Below are positions 1 to 6,723 of a stretch of 12,234 nucleotides of DNA, one piece after another. A program made the translations under genes and the position numbers. Source of the stretch: Candidatus Thalassarchaeaceae archaeon (GTDB lineage Archaea > Thermoplasmatota > Poseidoniia > Poseidoniales > Thalassarchaeaceae); assembly GCA_030747885.1 (NCBI GenBank), contig JASLJW010000029.1, positions 1 to 12,234 of the forward strand. Direction: 5' to 3'. The notes beneath the pieces were generated by a model. The model ran no database searches and had not been told where the DNA came from. It worked only from the letters and a program-made list of their open reading frames with translations. How positions within the stretch are numbered: the stretch's first letter is position 1; every line of letters starts with the position of its first letter.

Positions 1-1481
1 GCTAGATGTTGTCGAATTGTTGTCATTTCACCAGTTACAATGCAGGGACGTGGTTCACTGAATTGTTCTAGCGCCTCCCCAAGTAATGTGAGATTCGATG
101 TTTTCTCAAGTACTTCTGCGTCTGCATCAGTACCACAGAATGCCACTTCGAAGATGTGTCCTTCGTCTGTTAATTCATCCAATGAGTTTACACATTTGAC
201 AATTTGATTTCTGTGTTCAGTAGATGACGATTTTAGATCCGTCTGGATTTCATCTAATTCATTATTCACTGATTCCAAAATTGTCGCTAATGGGATTGGT
301 TGTTTTCCACCAGTTCTTCTCGCTGCGAATGCATGACCTTTCTCAACATCTCTTGGGCCGATGTCCAATCGAAGTGGCACACCTTTGATTTCCCAATCGT
401 AGTACTTCTGACCTGGGCGGATGTCTCTGTCATCAACATGTACTCGAATCCCTGCAGATTTGAGAGTTGATTCAACATCCCTAACAGTATCCATTACAGC
501 CTCTGATTTGTGGGCAGCAACTGGAACTAAAACCACCTGAATTGGTGCCATTGATGGAGGCATAATTAGTCCTGAATCATCTCCGTGCATGCCAACTACT
601 GCTCCCAGAAGTCTTTCCGACATTCCATAAGTAGTCTGATGACAATACTTGGTAGTACGATCTTCTGCCTCGTAAGACAAATCGAATGCTTGGGCCCATT
701 GATCTCGATAATGATGGCAAGAAGCAACCTGAAGTGTGCGCCCATTGGGCATGATTACGTCAATCCCTATTGTGTACCATGCGCCAGGGAATGTATCCCA
801 CACTGGACGCTTGGAAGCGATGTAAGGCAATCCCAAATCAGACATGATGTTGGAAACAATCTCAAGGTCTTCTTCTATCTGACGAGTTGCATCTTCTTCA
901 TCGACATGAGCGGTATGAGCTTCAAAGAAATGAATCTCTCGAACGCGAATAAAGGATCTTGTCTGCTTGGTTTCGTATCGAAATGTGTTAACAATTTGAT
1001 AGGTTTTCAATGGCAAATCCGCATGACTACGGACCCATAATGGAAACATAGTATACATTGCAGTCTCTGATGTAGGTCTCAAAAACATTGGAACATCCAG
1101 TTCATTTTCTCCAGCATGTTTTACCCAATATACTTCTTTCTTGAACCCGGCTGGTTCCTCATCCATCCTCAATTCAGACGGATCTACGCCAGCATCTCTT
1201 GCTGCCTTTAGTAAGGCAACCAATCTATTCTCCTTCTCTAGAAGATCCTCTGGAATCAATAGTGGAAAGTGTACTTCGTCATGCCCTGTCCTCTCCATCT
1301 CAGCATGAGTAAGGGCATCAATCCTCTTCATTGCCTTCCAACCATATGGCCTCCATACGTCCATTCCCTTGATTGGATACCGCTTGTCAACAAGGTCTGC
1401 AATCTCGACTATTGCCGGATACCACGCATTAAAGTCAGACTTCGGCGGGATGCCCCGCTTTGCCTTGTCCGGACCTGCCAT
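1..1481 (-). CDS. proS: Prolyl-tRNA synthetase, archaeal/eukaryotic type (3' end cut by window edge)
   Basis: Class II aminoacyl-tRNA synthetase that charges tRNA-Pro in the cytoplasm. The frame stays open from the ATG at 1481 to the left edge (493 codons seen). Class II motifs are clear: RPTSET at residues 135-140, the motif 2 stretch RVREIHFFEAHT at about 179-190, and a motif 3 region with GMSERLLGAVVGMHGDD. An anticodon-binding domain follows (VDDRDIRPGQKYYDWEIKG). The absence of the bacterial YbaK-type editing insertion, together with the C-terminal extension, fits the archaeal/eukaryotic class. Family members are about 455-500 residues, so only a few C-terminal residues should be missing; the last visible part (PCIVTGE) resembles the C-terminal metal-binding region. 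An in-frame TAA sits two codons upstream of the ATG, which fixes the start. It lies 32 bases after coaBC on the same strand, so cotranscription is likely; I see no Shine-Dalgarno sequence. Confidence 0.95.
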   Translation of the reverse strand, partial: MAGPDKAKRGIPPKSDFNAWYPAIVEIADLVDKRYPIKGMDVWRPYGWKAMKRIDALTHAEMERTGHDEVHFPLLIPEDLLEKENRLVALLKAARDAGVDPSELRMDEEPAGFKKEVYWVKHAGENELDVPMFLRPTSETAMYTMFPLWVRSHADLPLKTYQIVNTFRYETKQTRSFIRVREIHFFEAHTAHVDEEDATRQIEEDLEIVSNIMSDLGLPYIASKRPVWDTFPGAWYTIGIDVIMPNGRTLQVASCHHYRDQWAQAFDLSYEAEDRTTKYCHQTTYGMSERLLGAVVGMHGDDSGLIMPPSMAPIQVVLVPVAAHKSEAVMDTVRDVESTLKSAGIRVHVDDRDIRPGQKYYDWEIKGVPLRLDIGPRDVEKGHAFAARRTGGKQPIPLATILESVNNELDEIQTDLKSSSTEHRNQIVKCVNSLDELTDEGHIFEVAFCGTDADAEVLEKTSNLTLLGEALEQFSEPRPCIVTGEMTTIRQHL

Positions 1482-1513
1482 CGATTAATGGCCATGGACG
1501 CCGAACTTCAAAC

Positions 1514-2713
1514 CTACGCCCTAAGTAAGCCATCAATGGCTACTCCAATGTGATTTGTATCATTCAATTTCTCAACATTTGTGGATGTCACCCATATTGC
1601 TCTTGGCCCATCTCCATCAATCTGTGACAAATCATTGGCTACTACTGCAGAGACTCCTGTTCGTTCGATCTGTAATCTAGCAGCATTCACCAATTCTTCT
1701 TCTGTTGATCCACTAAGTAATTTGAAACCGATTACATGACCGTTGTCTCTACCATTGGAAGAAAGCCATCCGGGAATCATATCGAGTATCTTTTGAAACG
1801 GTGTCAGATTTAACACAGCATCATCCCCCGAGGGAATTTTTCCTGAATGTGAATCAGATACGACGAAGTCCGATATTGCAGCAGCACATACAACTGAATC
1901 AATCAACATCTCTTCATTTTCAATTAAATCCTTGACCCAGCATTTCATTGAAAGAGGATCCATTGAACGAATAATTGGAAAGCATATTGTAGAGGGTACA
2001 AACGATAAACGGCCAGCTAAGACACATACCCGGTGCCCTTTTCGATACAAATAATCTGCAAGCATCCAACCAGTTCGGCCCGTAGATCGATTCGAAATGA
2101 CCCTTACATCATCGATTGGAGTCTCGGTTCCACCAATTACCAATAATATGCTCCTAGAACTTTCATCTCGATTCACAATATGTGCTAATCGAGATACAAT
2201 GTCTTCAGGACTGGGTTGTTTCCTCCGCCCTTCTTCTGATTCCGAAACAAGAACAGAACACCCTCTTTCCTCAATTCTATTGATTAAATCGGATGTCACA
2301 GGATCGTCAAAAAGATCGTCGTGCATTGATGGAACCAATAGGATAGGTGTGTTGTTGCCTGTTGCAGCTGCAAGTGCCATTGCTAGAGGAGTATCCATTA
2401 CTCCATTGGCGTGTTTCGAAAGGGTGTTTCTAGTAGCGGGTGCAACAAGAATGGCATCGAAACCCTCCAATTGAGGCATGTCACCTGACCATTCTACATC
2501 CACTGTAGCCTGGGTTGCCCAACGAACCGCCAAAGGTGTGATGACCTTGGTAGCAGCTTCTGTCATGATGACGTGTAGTTCTGCACCATGCCTCCGAAGT
2601 TCTCTACCTAACCGCACGCTCTCAACAGCAGCAATACCTCCAGTAATGCCGAGCAGTACCCTTCTTCCTGAAAGAGATGAACCATGAGTGACCACATCTA
2701 CGTCCCTCGGCAT
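1514..2713 (-). CDS. coaBC: Bifunctional CoaBC: phosphopantothenoylcysteine decarboxylase / phosphopantothenate-cysteine ligase
   Basis: Makes 4'-phosphopantetheine precursors of coenzyme A: the C-terminal CoaB domain joins cysteine to phosphopantothenate and the N-terminal flavin-dependent CoaC domain decarboxylates the product. The protein is 399 residues from the chosen ATG. CoaC (about 17-180) shows GITGGIAA (22-29), PATRNTLSK (92-100) and PSMHDDLFDDP (128-138); the EEGRRKQP stretch near 160-167 resembles the archaeal substrate clamp. CoaB (about 187-399) shows GGTETPIDDVR (194-204), ISNRSTG (206-212), CAAAISDF (276-283) and VVANDLS (357-363). The frame stays open to 2842, but that extension is unlike the family and overlaps the divergent gene, so the ATG at 2713 is preferred. 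Oddity: the HFCD-family catalytic histidine, expected shortly before PAT, is not there (the segment reads SGDMPQLEGFD, 76-86). It is likely cotranscribed with proS. Confidence 0.9.
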   Translation of the reverse strand: MPRDVDVVTHGSSLSGRRVLLGITGGIAAVESVRLGRELRRHGAELHVIMTEAATKVITPLAVRWATQATVDVEWSGDMPQLEGFDAILVAPATRNTLSKHANGVMDTPLAMALAAATGNNTPILLVPSMHDDLFDDPVTSDLINRIEERGCSVLVSESEEGRRKQPSPEDIVSRLAHIVNRDESSRSILLVIGGTETPIDDVRVISNRSTGRTGWMLADYLYRKGHRVCVLAGRLSFVPSTICFPIIRSMDPLSMKCWVKDLIENEEMLIDSVVCAAAISDFVVSDSHSGKIPSGDDAVLNLTPFQKILDMIPGWLSSNGRDNGHVIGFKLLSGSTEEELVNAARLQIERTGVSAVVANDLSQIDGDGPRAIWVTSTNVEKLNDTNHIGVAIDGLLRA

Positions 2714-2788
2714 GAAACGACGAGAGGGTACGTCCTCAATAGGTCGTCGATTACATAGAATGATGATGACCACCCTCCTCCGGAACTC

Positions 2789-3334
2789 ATGAACGAGTTG
2801 TCGAGTGTCGAGTATGGGCTGAAACAGAGTCACAAACATCAAGCGATTTTTCTCGTTCTAAATGGGCTCACCGCAGCATGGATTGTCGGGAGTTTAGGTA
2901 GTGCACTCATTGGACCTGCATTTGCAATTGCCGCTTTGCAAGGAATCTGTGCATTTCGCTTCACAAAAAGAGGAAGCACTATTGGAATTCGTGCGGGACA
3001 AGTGGCGTATCTTATGTCTTCCACAATTTTGGGATTAATGGGAATTGTTTGGTTAATGAATGGTATAATGTTGGATGCAATATTGGTGATGATTCTCGCA
3101 GGATTGGGAATTATCCGAGTGCAAAGAATGGAGCATCCAGATTACAAACAATGGTATTCAGGAGGTGCTGCCGCTCTTGCACATCTACGTTATACTACTG
3201 AAAATGAGGTCTTGGCATCATGTCCATCATGTGGAAGTTTACTAGGAATCGTTCTAGAGAAACTGCTAGCATCGGATACTTGCCCACATTGTAGCGACCC
3301 ACTGGTTCCATCAGCACATAATGAATCTGAATGA
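2789..3334 (+). CDS. Membrane protein with C-terminal zinc ribbon, function unknown
   Basis: I do not recognise this 181-residue protein as a named family. A short charged N-terminus precedes about four hydrophobic segments (roughly residues 18-36, 38-56, 73-92 and 95-111). A soluble tail of about 70 residues ends in a four-cysteine zinc ribbon: CPSC at 145-148 and CPHC at 165-168, 16 residues apart. The layout resembles small membrane proteins with a metal-binding tail for protein or nucleic-acid contact, but no function can be assigned. The ATG at 2789 is the only sensible start, since the next methionine is at residue 76. It has no Shine-Dalgarno; an AT-rich element (ttacatagaa, 2751-2760) about 33 bases upstream could be a TATA box for a nearly leaderless mRNA. 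It is divergent from coaBC (75-base gap) and convergent with the actin gene (4-base gap). Confidence 0.8.
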   Translation: MNELSSVEYGLKQSHKHQAIFLVLNGLTAAWIVGSLGSALIGPAFAIAALQGICAFRFTKRGSTIGIRAGQVAYLMSSTILGLMGIVWLMNGIMLDAILVMILAGLGIIRVQRMEHPDYKQWYSGGAAALAHLRYTTENEVLASCPSCGSLLGIVLEKLLASDTCPHCSDPLVPSAHNESE

Positions 3335-3338
3335 TTCC

Positions 3339-4367
3339 TTAACGTGATGCTAGAGTCAATGAAGACCACATATCTGTAGGAACTTCCATTGATAGTCTCA
3401 ATCCACCAAGTGCACCAAGCATTACAGGATCATCGACGACATGAACAGTACAGTCTCCAATGTCTGCAAGCTTATCTTCAATCATGATGTTTAGGCCAGT
3501 GATTCCAGAGCCTCCACCTGCTAGGATCATGTTTCTTCTAAATTCGTTATGGAATTCAGGATTACTTGACGCTATCAATTTCTTGACATTTCCAACAATT
3601 GGATCAACAATTGATTCGCAAGCAGCCTGGACGCAATCAGTGATGTCCAAAGCCATGGCTTTTCCTTCAATACTGAAATCCACCACTACAGGTTGATCTG
3701 GTATTGCTGTGCGTACGAAAGAGAATTGCTGCTTCCAACGTCGAGCCATGTCCTTAGTAATCTGAGCACCAGAATACTTCTTTTGAACTGCTTCAATTAG
3801 AGTGTTATCGATATGATCTCCTGCATAACCGGTGTGCATCTGATCATCAGGACCTGGAATTGTTCCGTAAACACGTGCAATATCACATGTACCTGCGCCG
3901 ATATCAATTACGATGGTGTGGCCAATCATGTCCAAAGCATATGCCACAGCGAATGGTTCAGAAATAATCATTGCAGCATTGACGCTTCCTGAGGCTGCAT
4001 CGAAAATGGCTGTTTGATCAGTGAATGAGGCTTCTGCTGGAGCTCCAATCACTGCGACAACATTGTCGTATTCTTCAGGATCTGCAAGAGATATTAGATG
4101 ATTAATAAAATGAGCAATGAACTTCTTATCTTCTGCTGTATCCTTGATTACACCATGTTCTAATGGGCGGAACAGGTCCAGTGCAAGACGGTTCTTCAGT
4201 GCCTCTTCTCCGAACAAAACATCCTTCCCCAACATGTTCCTAGCAATGGGGTCCTTGGGAGTCCCTACGACAGTGAGAACTTCTTCCTCATGCCCTGCGC
4301 TCGAAGTCAAAACGGAACGAAACGTTCCGAGGTCTATTCCAATGTATAAGTCGTTGTCACCAGCCAT
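3339..4367 (-). CDS. MamK-like actin-family ATPase
   Basis: Actin/Hsp70-superfamily ATPase, 342 residues, predicted cytoplasmic and filament-forming. Phosphate 1 motif: IGIDLGT (9-15). Phosphate 2: VIDIGAGTCDI (153-163). Adenosine motif: ILAGGGSGITGL (281-292). Connect 1 region: ISEPFAVAYAL (135-145). Recalled features of the magnetosome actin MamK recur in order: VVGTPKDP, VIGAP, GTIPGPDDQ (168-176), QFSFV (214-218) and a C-terminal ACE helix. E137 and D155 have the same 18-residue spacing as MamK E143 and D161, the residues tied to ATP hydrolysis. The length matches MamK (about 347) and is shorter than DnaK; the sequence is less like MreB or Thermoplasma Ta0583. The ATG at 4367 agrees with a candidate TATA box. 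No other magnetosome-type gene is visible. It lies 79 bases downstream of a double-zinc-ribbon gene on the same strand. The actin fold is certain; the MamK affiliation rests on memory of that family. Confidence 0.85.
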   Translation of the reverse strand: MAGDNDLYIGIDLGTFRSVLTSSAGHEEEVLTVVGTPKDPIARNMLGKDVLFGEEALKNRLALDLFRPLEHGVIKDTAEDKKFIAHFINHLISLADPEEYDNVVAVIGAPAEASFTDQTAIFDAASGSVNAAMIISEPFAVAYALDMIGHTIVIDIGAGTCDIARVYGTIPGPDDQMHTGYAGDHIDNTLIEAVQKKYSGAQITKDMARRWKQQFSFVRTAIPDQPVVVDFSIEGKAMALDITDCVQAACESIVDPIVGNVKKLIASSNPEFHNEFRRNMILAGGGSGITGLNIMIEDKLADIGDCTVHVVDDPVMLGALGGLRLSMEVPTDMWSSLTLASR

Positions 4368-4401
4368 CTCAATCCAGCCTGTATCATGTGGTGCATGATT
4401 C

Positions 4402-4410
4402 GGTATATGA
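4402..4410 (-). promoter_or_regulatory. Candidate TATA box for the MamK-like actin gene
   Basis: On the minus strand this reads TCATATACC, centred about 39 bases upstream of the actin ATG at 4367. With the usual archaeal distance of about 25 bases from TATA box to transcription start, the leader would be about 10-15 bases. Short AT-rich matches occur by chance, so this rests mainly on position. Confidence 0.4.
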
Positions 4411-4420
4411 AGTCCACGAC

Positions 4421-4439
4421 TTGAACATAATTAGTTCAA
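4421..4439. promoter_or_regulatory. Perfect inverted repeat upstream of the actin gene (possible operator or terminator)
   Basis: TTGAAC and GTTCAA arms (6 bp each, perfect) flank a 7-base AT-rich spacer. The site lies between the stop codon of the double-zinc-ribbon gene (4447) and the candidate TATA box of the actin gene. This is where an archaeal regulator dimer could bind, just upstream of the promoter. On the minus strand a run of six T (4443-4438) directly follows the upstream gene's stop and overlaps the repeat, so the pair could instead help end upstream transcription. The stem is too short and AT-rich to be a convincing intrinsic hairpin. Confidence 0.35.
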
Positions 4440-4446
4440 AAAATTT

Positions 4447-5445
4447 TCAAACCCAATTCTGACAGGGTTCACACCACCATCCACCATGGTCGGGAAGGTA
4501 AGGCGTCATGCCATGACATGCTGGACATTCCTTCACAATTCCTTCACCAAACCGATTGATGAGAAGCTGTAAATGCTGCTCATCACTGATTCCCAAATTT
4601 GCACGCATAATCCATAGAAGTTCATCTTCTGAAGGAGTAATTACTCCATCATCAACTACTAGACTAAGCATTTCTCTATAGTCTTCAATCGTCATCATTG
4701 CATCGACATCGATTACCCTTCCATCTCTTTCCAACAACATATTTTTCCCACCTGGATCATCTACGAAAATTACGACACTTGTGGGTTGAATAGAGGCATC
4801 TCGTGGTTCAATCACAATTGTGTCTTCGGATGATTCCGCATGTACAATAGTCGATTTCCTATTGATTATTGACGCAATATTGCGACAAGTATCGGGGATT
4901 GCACGCCCCACGCGCCAACCACGATCATCGGTAGCATCCATAGAATAGAACTCTGTATCTCTTCCAGGGTACTCAACCCGAATCTCCTCCCCGCCATCAA
5001 AATCATTTCCAAGTACTGAAATTACGGCGAGTTCGGTAGCAACAATATTGTCGTCATTATCGAATGAAATCATCAATGGTTTTCTCTCATCTTCTGCGGC
5101 ATTGAAATGACCCGCCATCCCATCCATCCATCTATCTTGAAGACGACCAAGTGTTGCTTCTTGCTCCTTCGAAAGATCTGAATCAAGTCCTAGAACTCCT
5201 CGAAGGCTACCCTTCTCTAATTCTTGTTTGAACTCATCCACCTTACGTGATTCATCCTGAATTGTTGCTCGAACAGGACCTGATGAAACTGCATTTGGAT
5301 CCTGCCATTCATATTGACATCTGACACATTGTAAATATCCGCTAATGGAAGATGGCTGTGCATCTCCGCCACATCTTGCACAATCTCCATCCTCATCGAC
5401 CTGGAGATTCTTCTTCGCCTCATCGCGTCCACCACGGTTGAACAT
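4447..5445 (-). CDS. Double-zinc-ribbon protein with TerB-like helical segment, function unknown
   Basis: Unrecognised acidic protein of 332 residues from the chosen ATG. It has a four-cysteine ribbon near each end: C22/C25 with C40/C43 (CARC, CVRC) and C307/C310 with C325/C328 (CPAC, CEPC). Between them are a charged helical stretch (about 60-120), a beta-rich region (about 124-235) and a helical segment (about 253-300) with the DDGVIT...E...LGISDEQH pattern seen in TerB-like or EF-hand-like modules. No signal peptide or membrane segment. The frame reaches a TTG at 5469, but the ATG at 5445 has GGAGG just upstream and is preferred. It lies 40 bases after the thiolase and 79 bases before the MamK-like actin on the same strand, so a link to the actin is possible but unproven. 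Confidence 0.75.
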   Translation of the reverse strand: MFNRGGRDEAKKNLQVDEDGDCARCGGDAQPSSISGYLQCVRCQYEWQDPNAVSSGPVRATIQDESRKVDEFKQELEKGSLRGVLGLDSDLSKEQEATLGRLQDRWMDGMAGHFNAAEDERKPLMISFDNDDNIVATELAVISVLGNDFDGGEEIRVEYPGRDTEFYSMDATDDRGWRVGRAIPDTCRNIASIINRKSTIVHAESSEDTIVIEPRDASIQPTSVVIFVDDPGGKNMLLERDGRVIDVDAMMTIEDYREMLSLVVDDGVITPSEDELLWIMRANLGISDEQHLQLLINRFGEGIVKECPACHGMTPYLPDHGGWWCEPCQNWV

Positions 5446-5448
5446 GGT

Positions 5449-5453
5449 CCTCC
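5449..5453 (-). promoter_or_regulatory. Shine-Dalgarno site (GGAGG) supporting the ATG at 5445
   Basis: GGAGG on the minus strand stands 3 bases before the ATG at 5445, somewhat closer than ideal. It favours this ATG over the upstream in-frame TTG at 5469, whose reading would run through this site. Confidence 0.45.
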
Positions 5454-5485
5454 ACAGGACACCGCTCAAATAGGAGTTGCGACTG

Positions 5486-6622
5486 TCAAACTTTCTCTAA
5501 AATGGTAGCAATTCCCATTCCGCCACCTATACACATCGTAGCAAGACCGTATCTCCCACCAGTTCTCTGTAACAAACTGGCTGTCTTCCCAACTATCCTA
5601 GCTCCTGAAGCACCCAAAGGATGTCCGATTGCAATCGCCCCCCCATCTAGATTGATTTTTTCTTCAGGTAGATTCAATTCATCGATACATGCCAATGATT
5701 GACTTGAAAATGCTTCATTTAATTCAATTACATCGAGATCATCCACAGTAAGTTCTGCACGATTAAGTGCGAGGCGGGTTGCAGGAATTGGTCCAAGACC
5801 CATTTCATCAGGATGTACTCCTGAAACGGCAGCAGAGACGATGCGTGCCATAGGATTGAGGCCATGTGTCTCGACTGCATCTTTGGAGGCAATCAGACTG
5901 AACGATGCTCCATCTGTTAGGGGAGAACTAGTCGCCGCCGTAACGACACCGTCCTCGATGAATGCCGGCTTAAGTGCAGCCATGGCTTCTAGAGTGGAGT
6001 CGCGCATACAACCGTCGACATCTACATCGTAGGTCATATCTGATGAACAAATTGTAGATACCTCGTCGTCCAGAAGGCCATTCTGTTTCGCGAGGATTGC
6101 CTTCTGATGGCTGTCGAAGGCGAACTTCTCCTGTCGCACTCGAGGAATCGCATGACGTGCTGCGACATTTTCTGCTGTTAGCCCCATGCTAATGTAGGCA
6201 TCCGGCATAATTTCCTCAAGGAAGGGCGATGGAGAACGATTGAATCCACCGCGTTGAATACGACTCATCGATTCAACCCCCCCACAGAGGAATAGGTCCC
6301 CCCATCCACGCGCAATCATGCCAGCAGCAGTATGCATCACCTGCATTGACGATCCGCAGAGGCGGTTTGTGGTCATCCCTGGGAGGTCTGGTGGCCCTTT
6401 CAGGTAGTGTGTAATAATTCGGCCAATATTGAGGCCCTGTTCTCCTTCAGGATAGGCACACCCAACCATTACATCGTCCAAAGATGTTGGATCTATACCG
6501 GTCCTATGCAAGAGAGTGTGTGCCACTTGGCCAGCCAAATCGTCGGGCCTAATGTCCTTCAATTCACCCCTATGTGCGCGAGTGAAGGGAGAACGAACAT
6601 AGCCGCATACGTAGGCCTCCAT
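5486..6622 (-). CDS. fadA: Thiolase, FadA-like 3-ketoacyl-CoA / acetyl-CoA acyltransferase
   Basis: Thiolase of 378 residues, predicted to cleave 3-ketoacyl-CoA with CoA in beta-oxidation (the reverse condensation is possible). Catalytic residues are present: nucleophile C89 in NRLCGSSMQ, N302-E303 in NEAF, H334 in GHPLG and C364 in CIGGG. Several stretches resemble E. coli FadA closely, such as EQGLNIGR (61-68), MGLTAE (146-151), DEKINL-type EKINLDGGAIAIGHP and the C-terminal YGLATMCIG. This is the bacterial-type family rather than the archaeal thiolase that works with HMG-CoA synthase and a DUF35 protein. The frame opens at a TTG (6640), but the ATG at 6622 begins the conserved domain. It is divergent from kptA and heads the run of minus-strand genes toward the actin. 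EtfAB in the same window fits a fatty-acid degradation role; chain-length preference cannot be read. Confidence 0.92.
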   Translation of the reverse strand: MEAYVCGYVRSPFTRAHRGELKDIRPDDLAGQVAHTLLHRTGIDPTSLDDVMVGCAYPEGEQGLNIGRIITHYLKGPPDLPGMTTNRLCGSSMQVMHTAAGMIARGWGDLFLCGGVESMSRIQRGGFNRSPSPFLEEIMPDAYISMGLTAENVAARHAIPRVRQEKFAFDSHQKAILAKQNGLLDDEVSTICSSDMTYDVDVDGCMRDSTLEAMAALKPAFIEDGVVTAATSSPLTDGASFSLIASKDAVETHGLNPMARIVSAAVSGVHPDEMGLGPIPATRLALNRAELTVDDLDVIELNEAFSSQSLACIDELNLPEEKINLDGGAIAIGHPLGASGARIVGKTASLLQRTGGRYGLATMCIGGGMGIATILEKV

Positions 6623-6723
6623 ATGATTCCCTGACAACAATTAGGCATGAATGTGCCGTGAAATTTCTACCAAAACACCCAATCGGCTTATGAACGGGCT
6701 TTGATTGGCCCAGTTTGGTCGAT

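Noticed and set aside
585..1040. 151-codon plus-strand frame inside proS
   Set aside because: Lies opposite a frame with unmistakable synthetase motifs, has no domain features and low-complexity residue use typical of an antisense shadow.
1488..1495. ATGGCCAT palindrome just upstream of proS
   Set aside because: An 8-base palindrome is expected by chance and has no supporting spacing or flanking symmetry.
2097..2687. Two plus-strand frames inside coaBC
   Set aside because: Antisense shadows of the clearly conserved CoaBC frame; no recognisable motifs.
2714..2842. N-terminal extension of coaBC back to an ATG at 2842
   Set aside because: The added 43 residues are unlike the family, cross the divergent gene's start region, and precede a good ATG at 2713 placed just before the flavin-binding domain.
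3339..4367. DnaK/Hsp70 chaperone or cell-shape MreB assignment for the actin-like gene
   Set aside because: Too short for DnaK and lacks its substrate-binding domain; the stretches between the nucleotide motifs fit MamK better than MreB.
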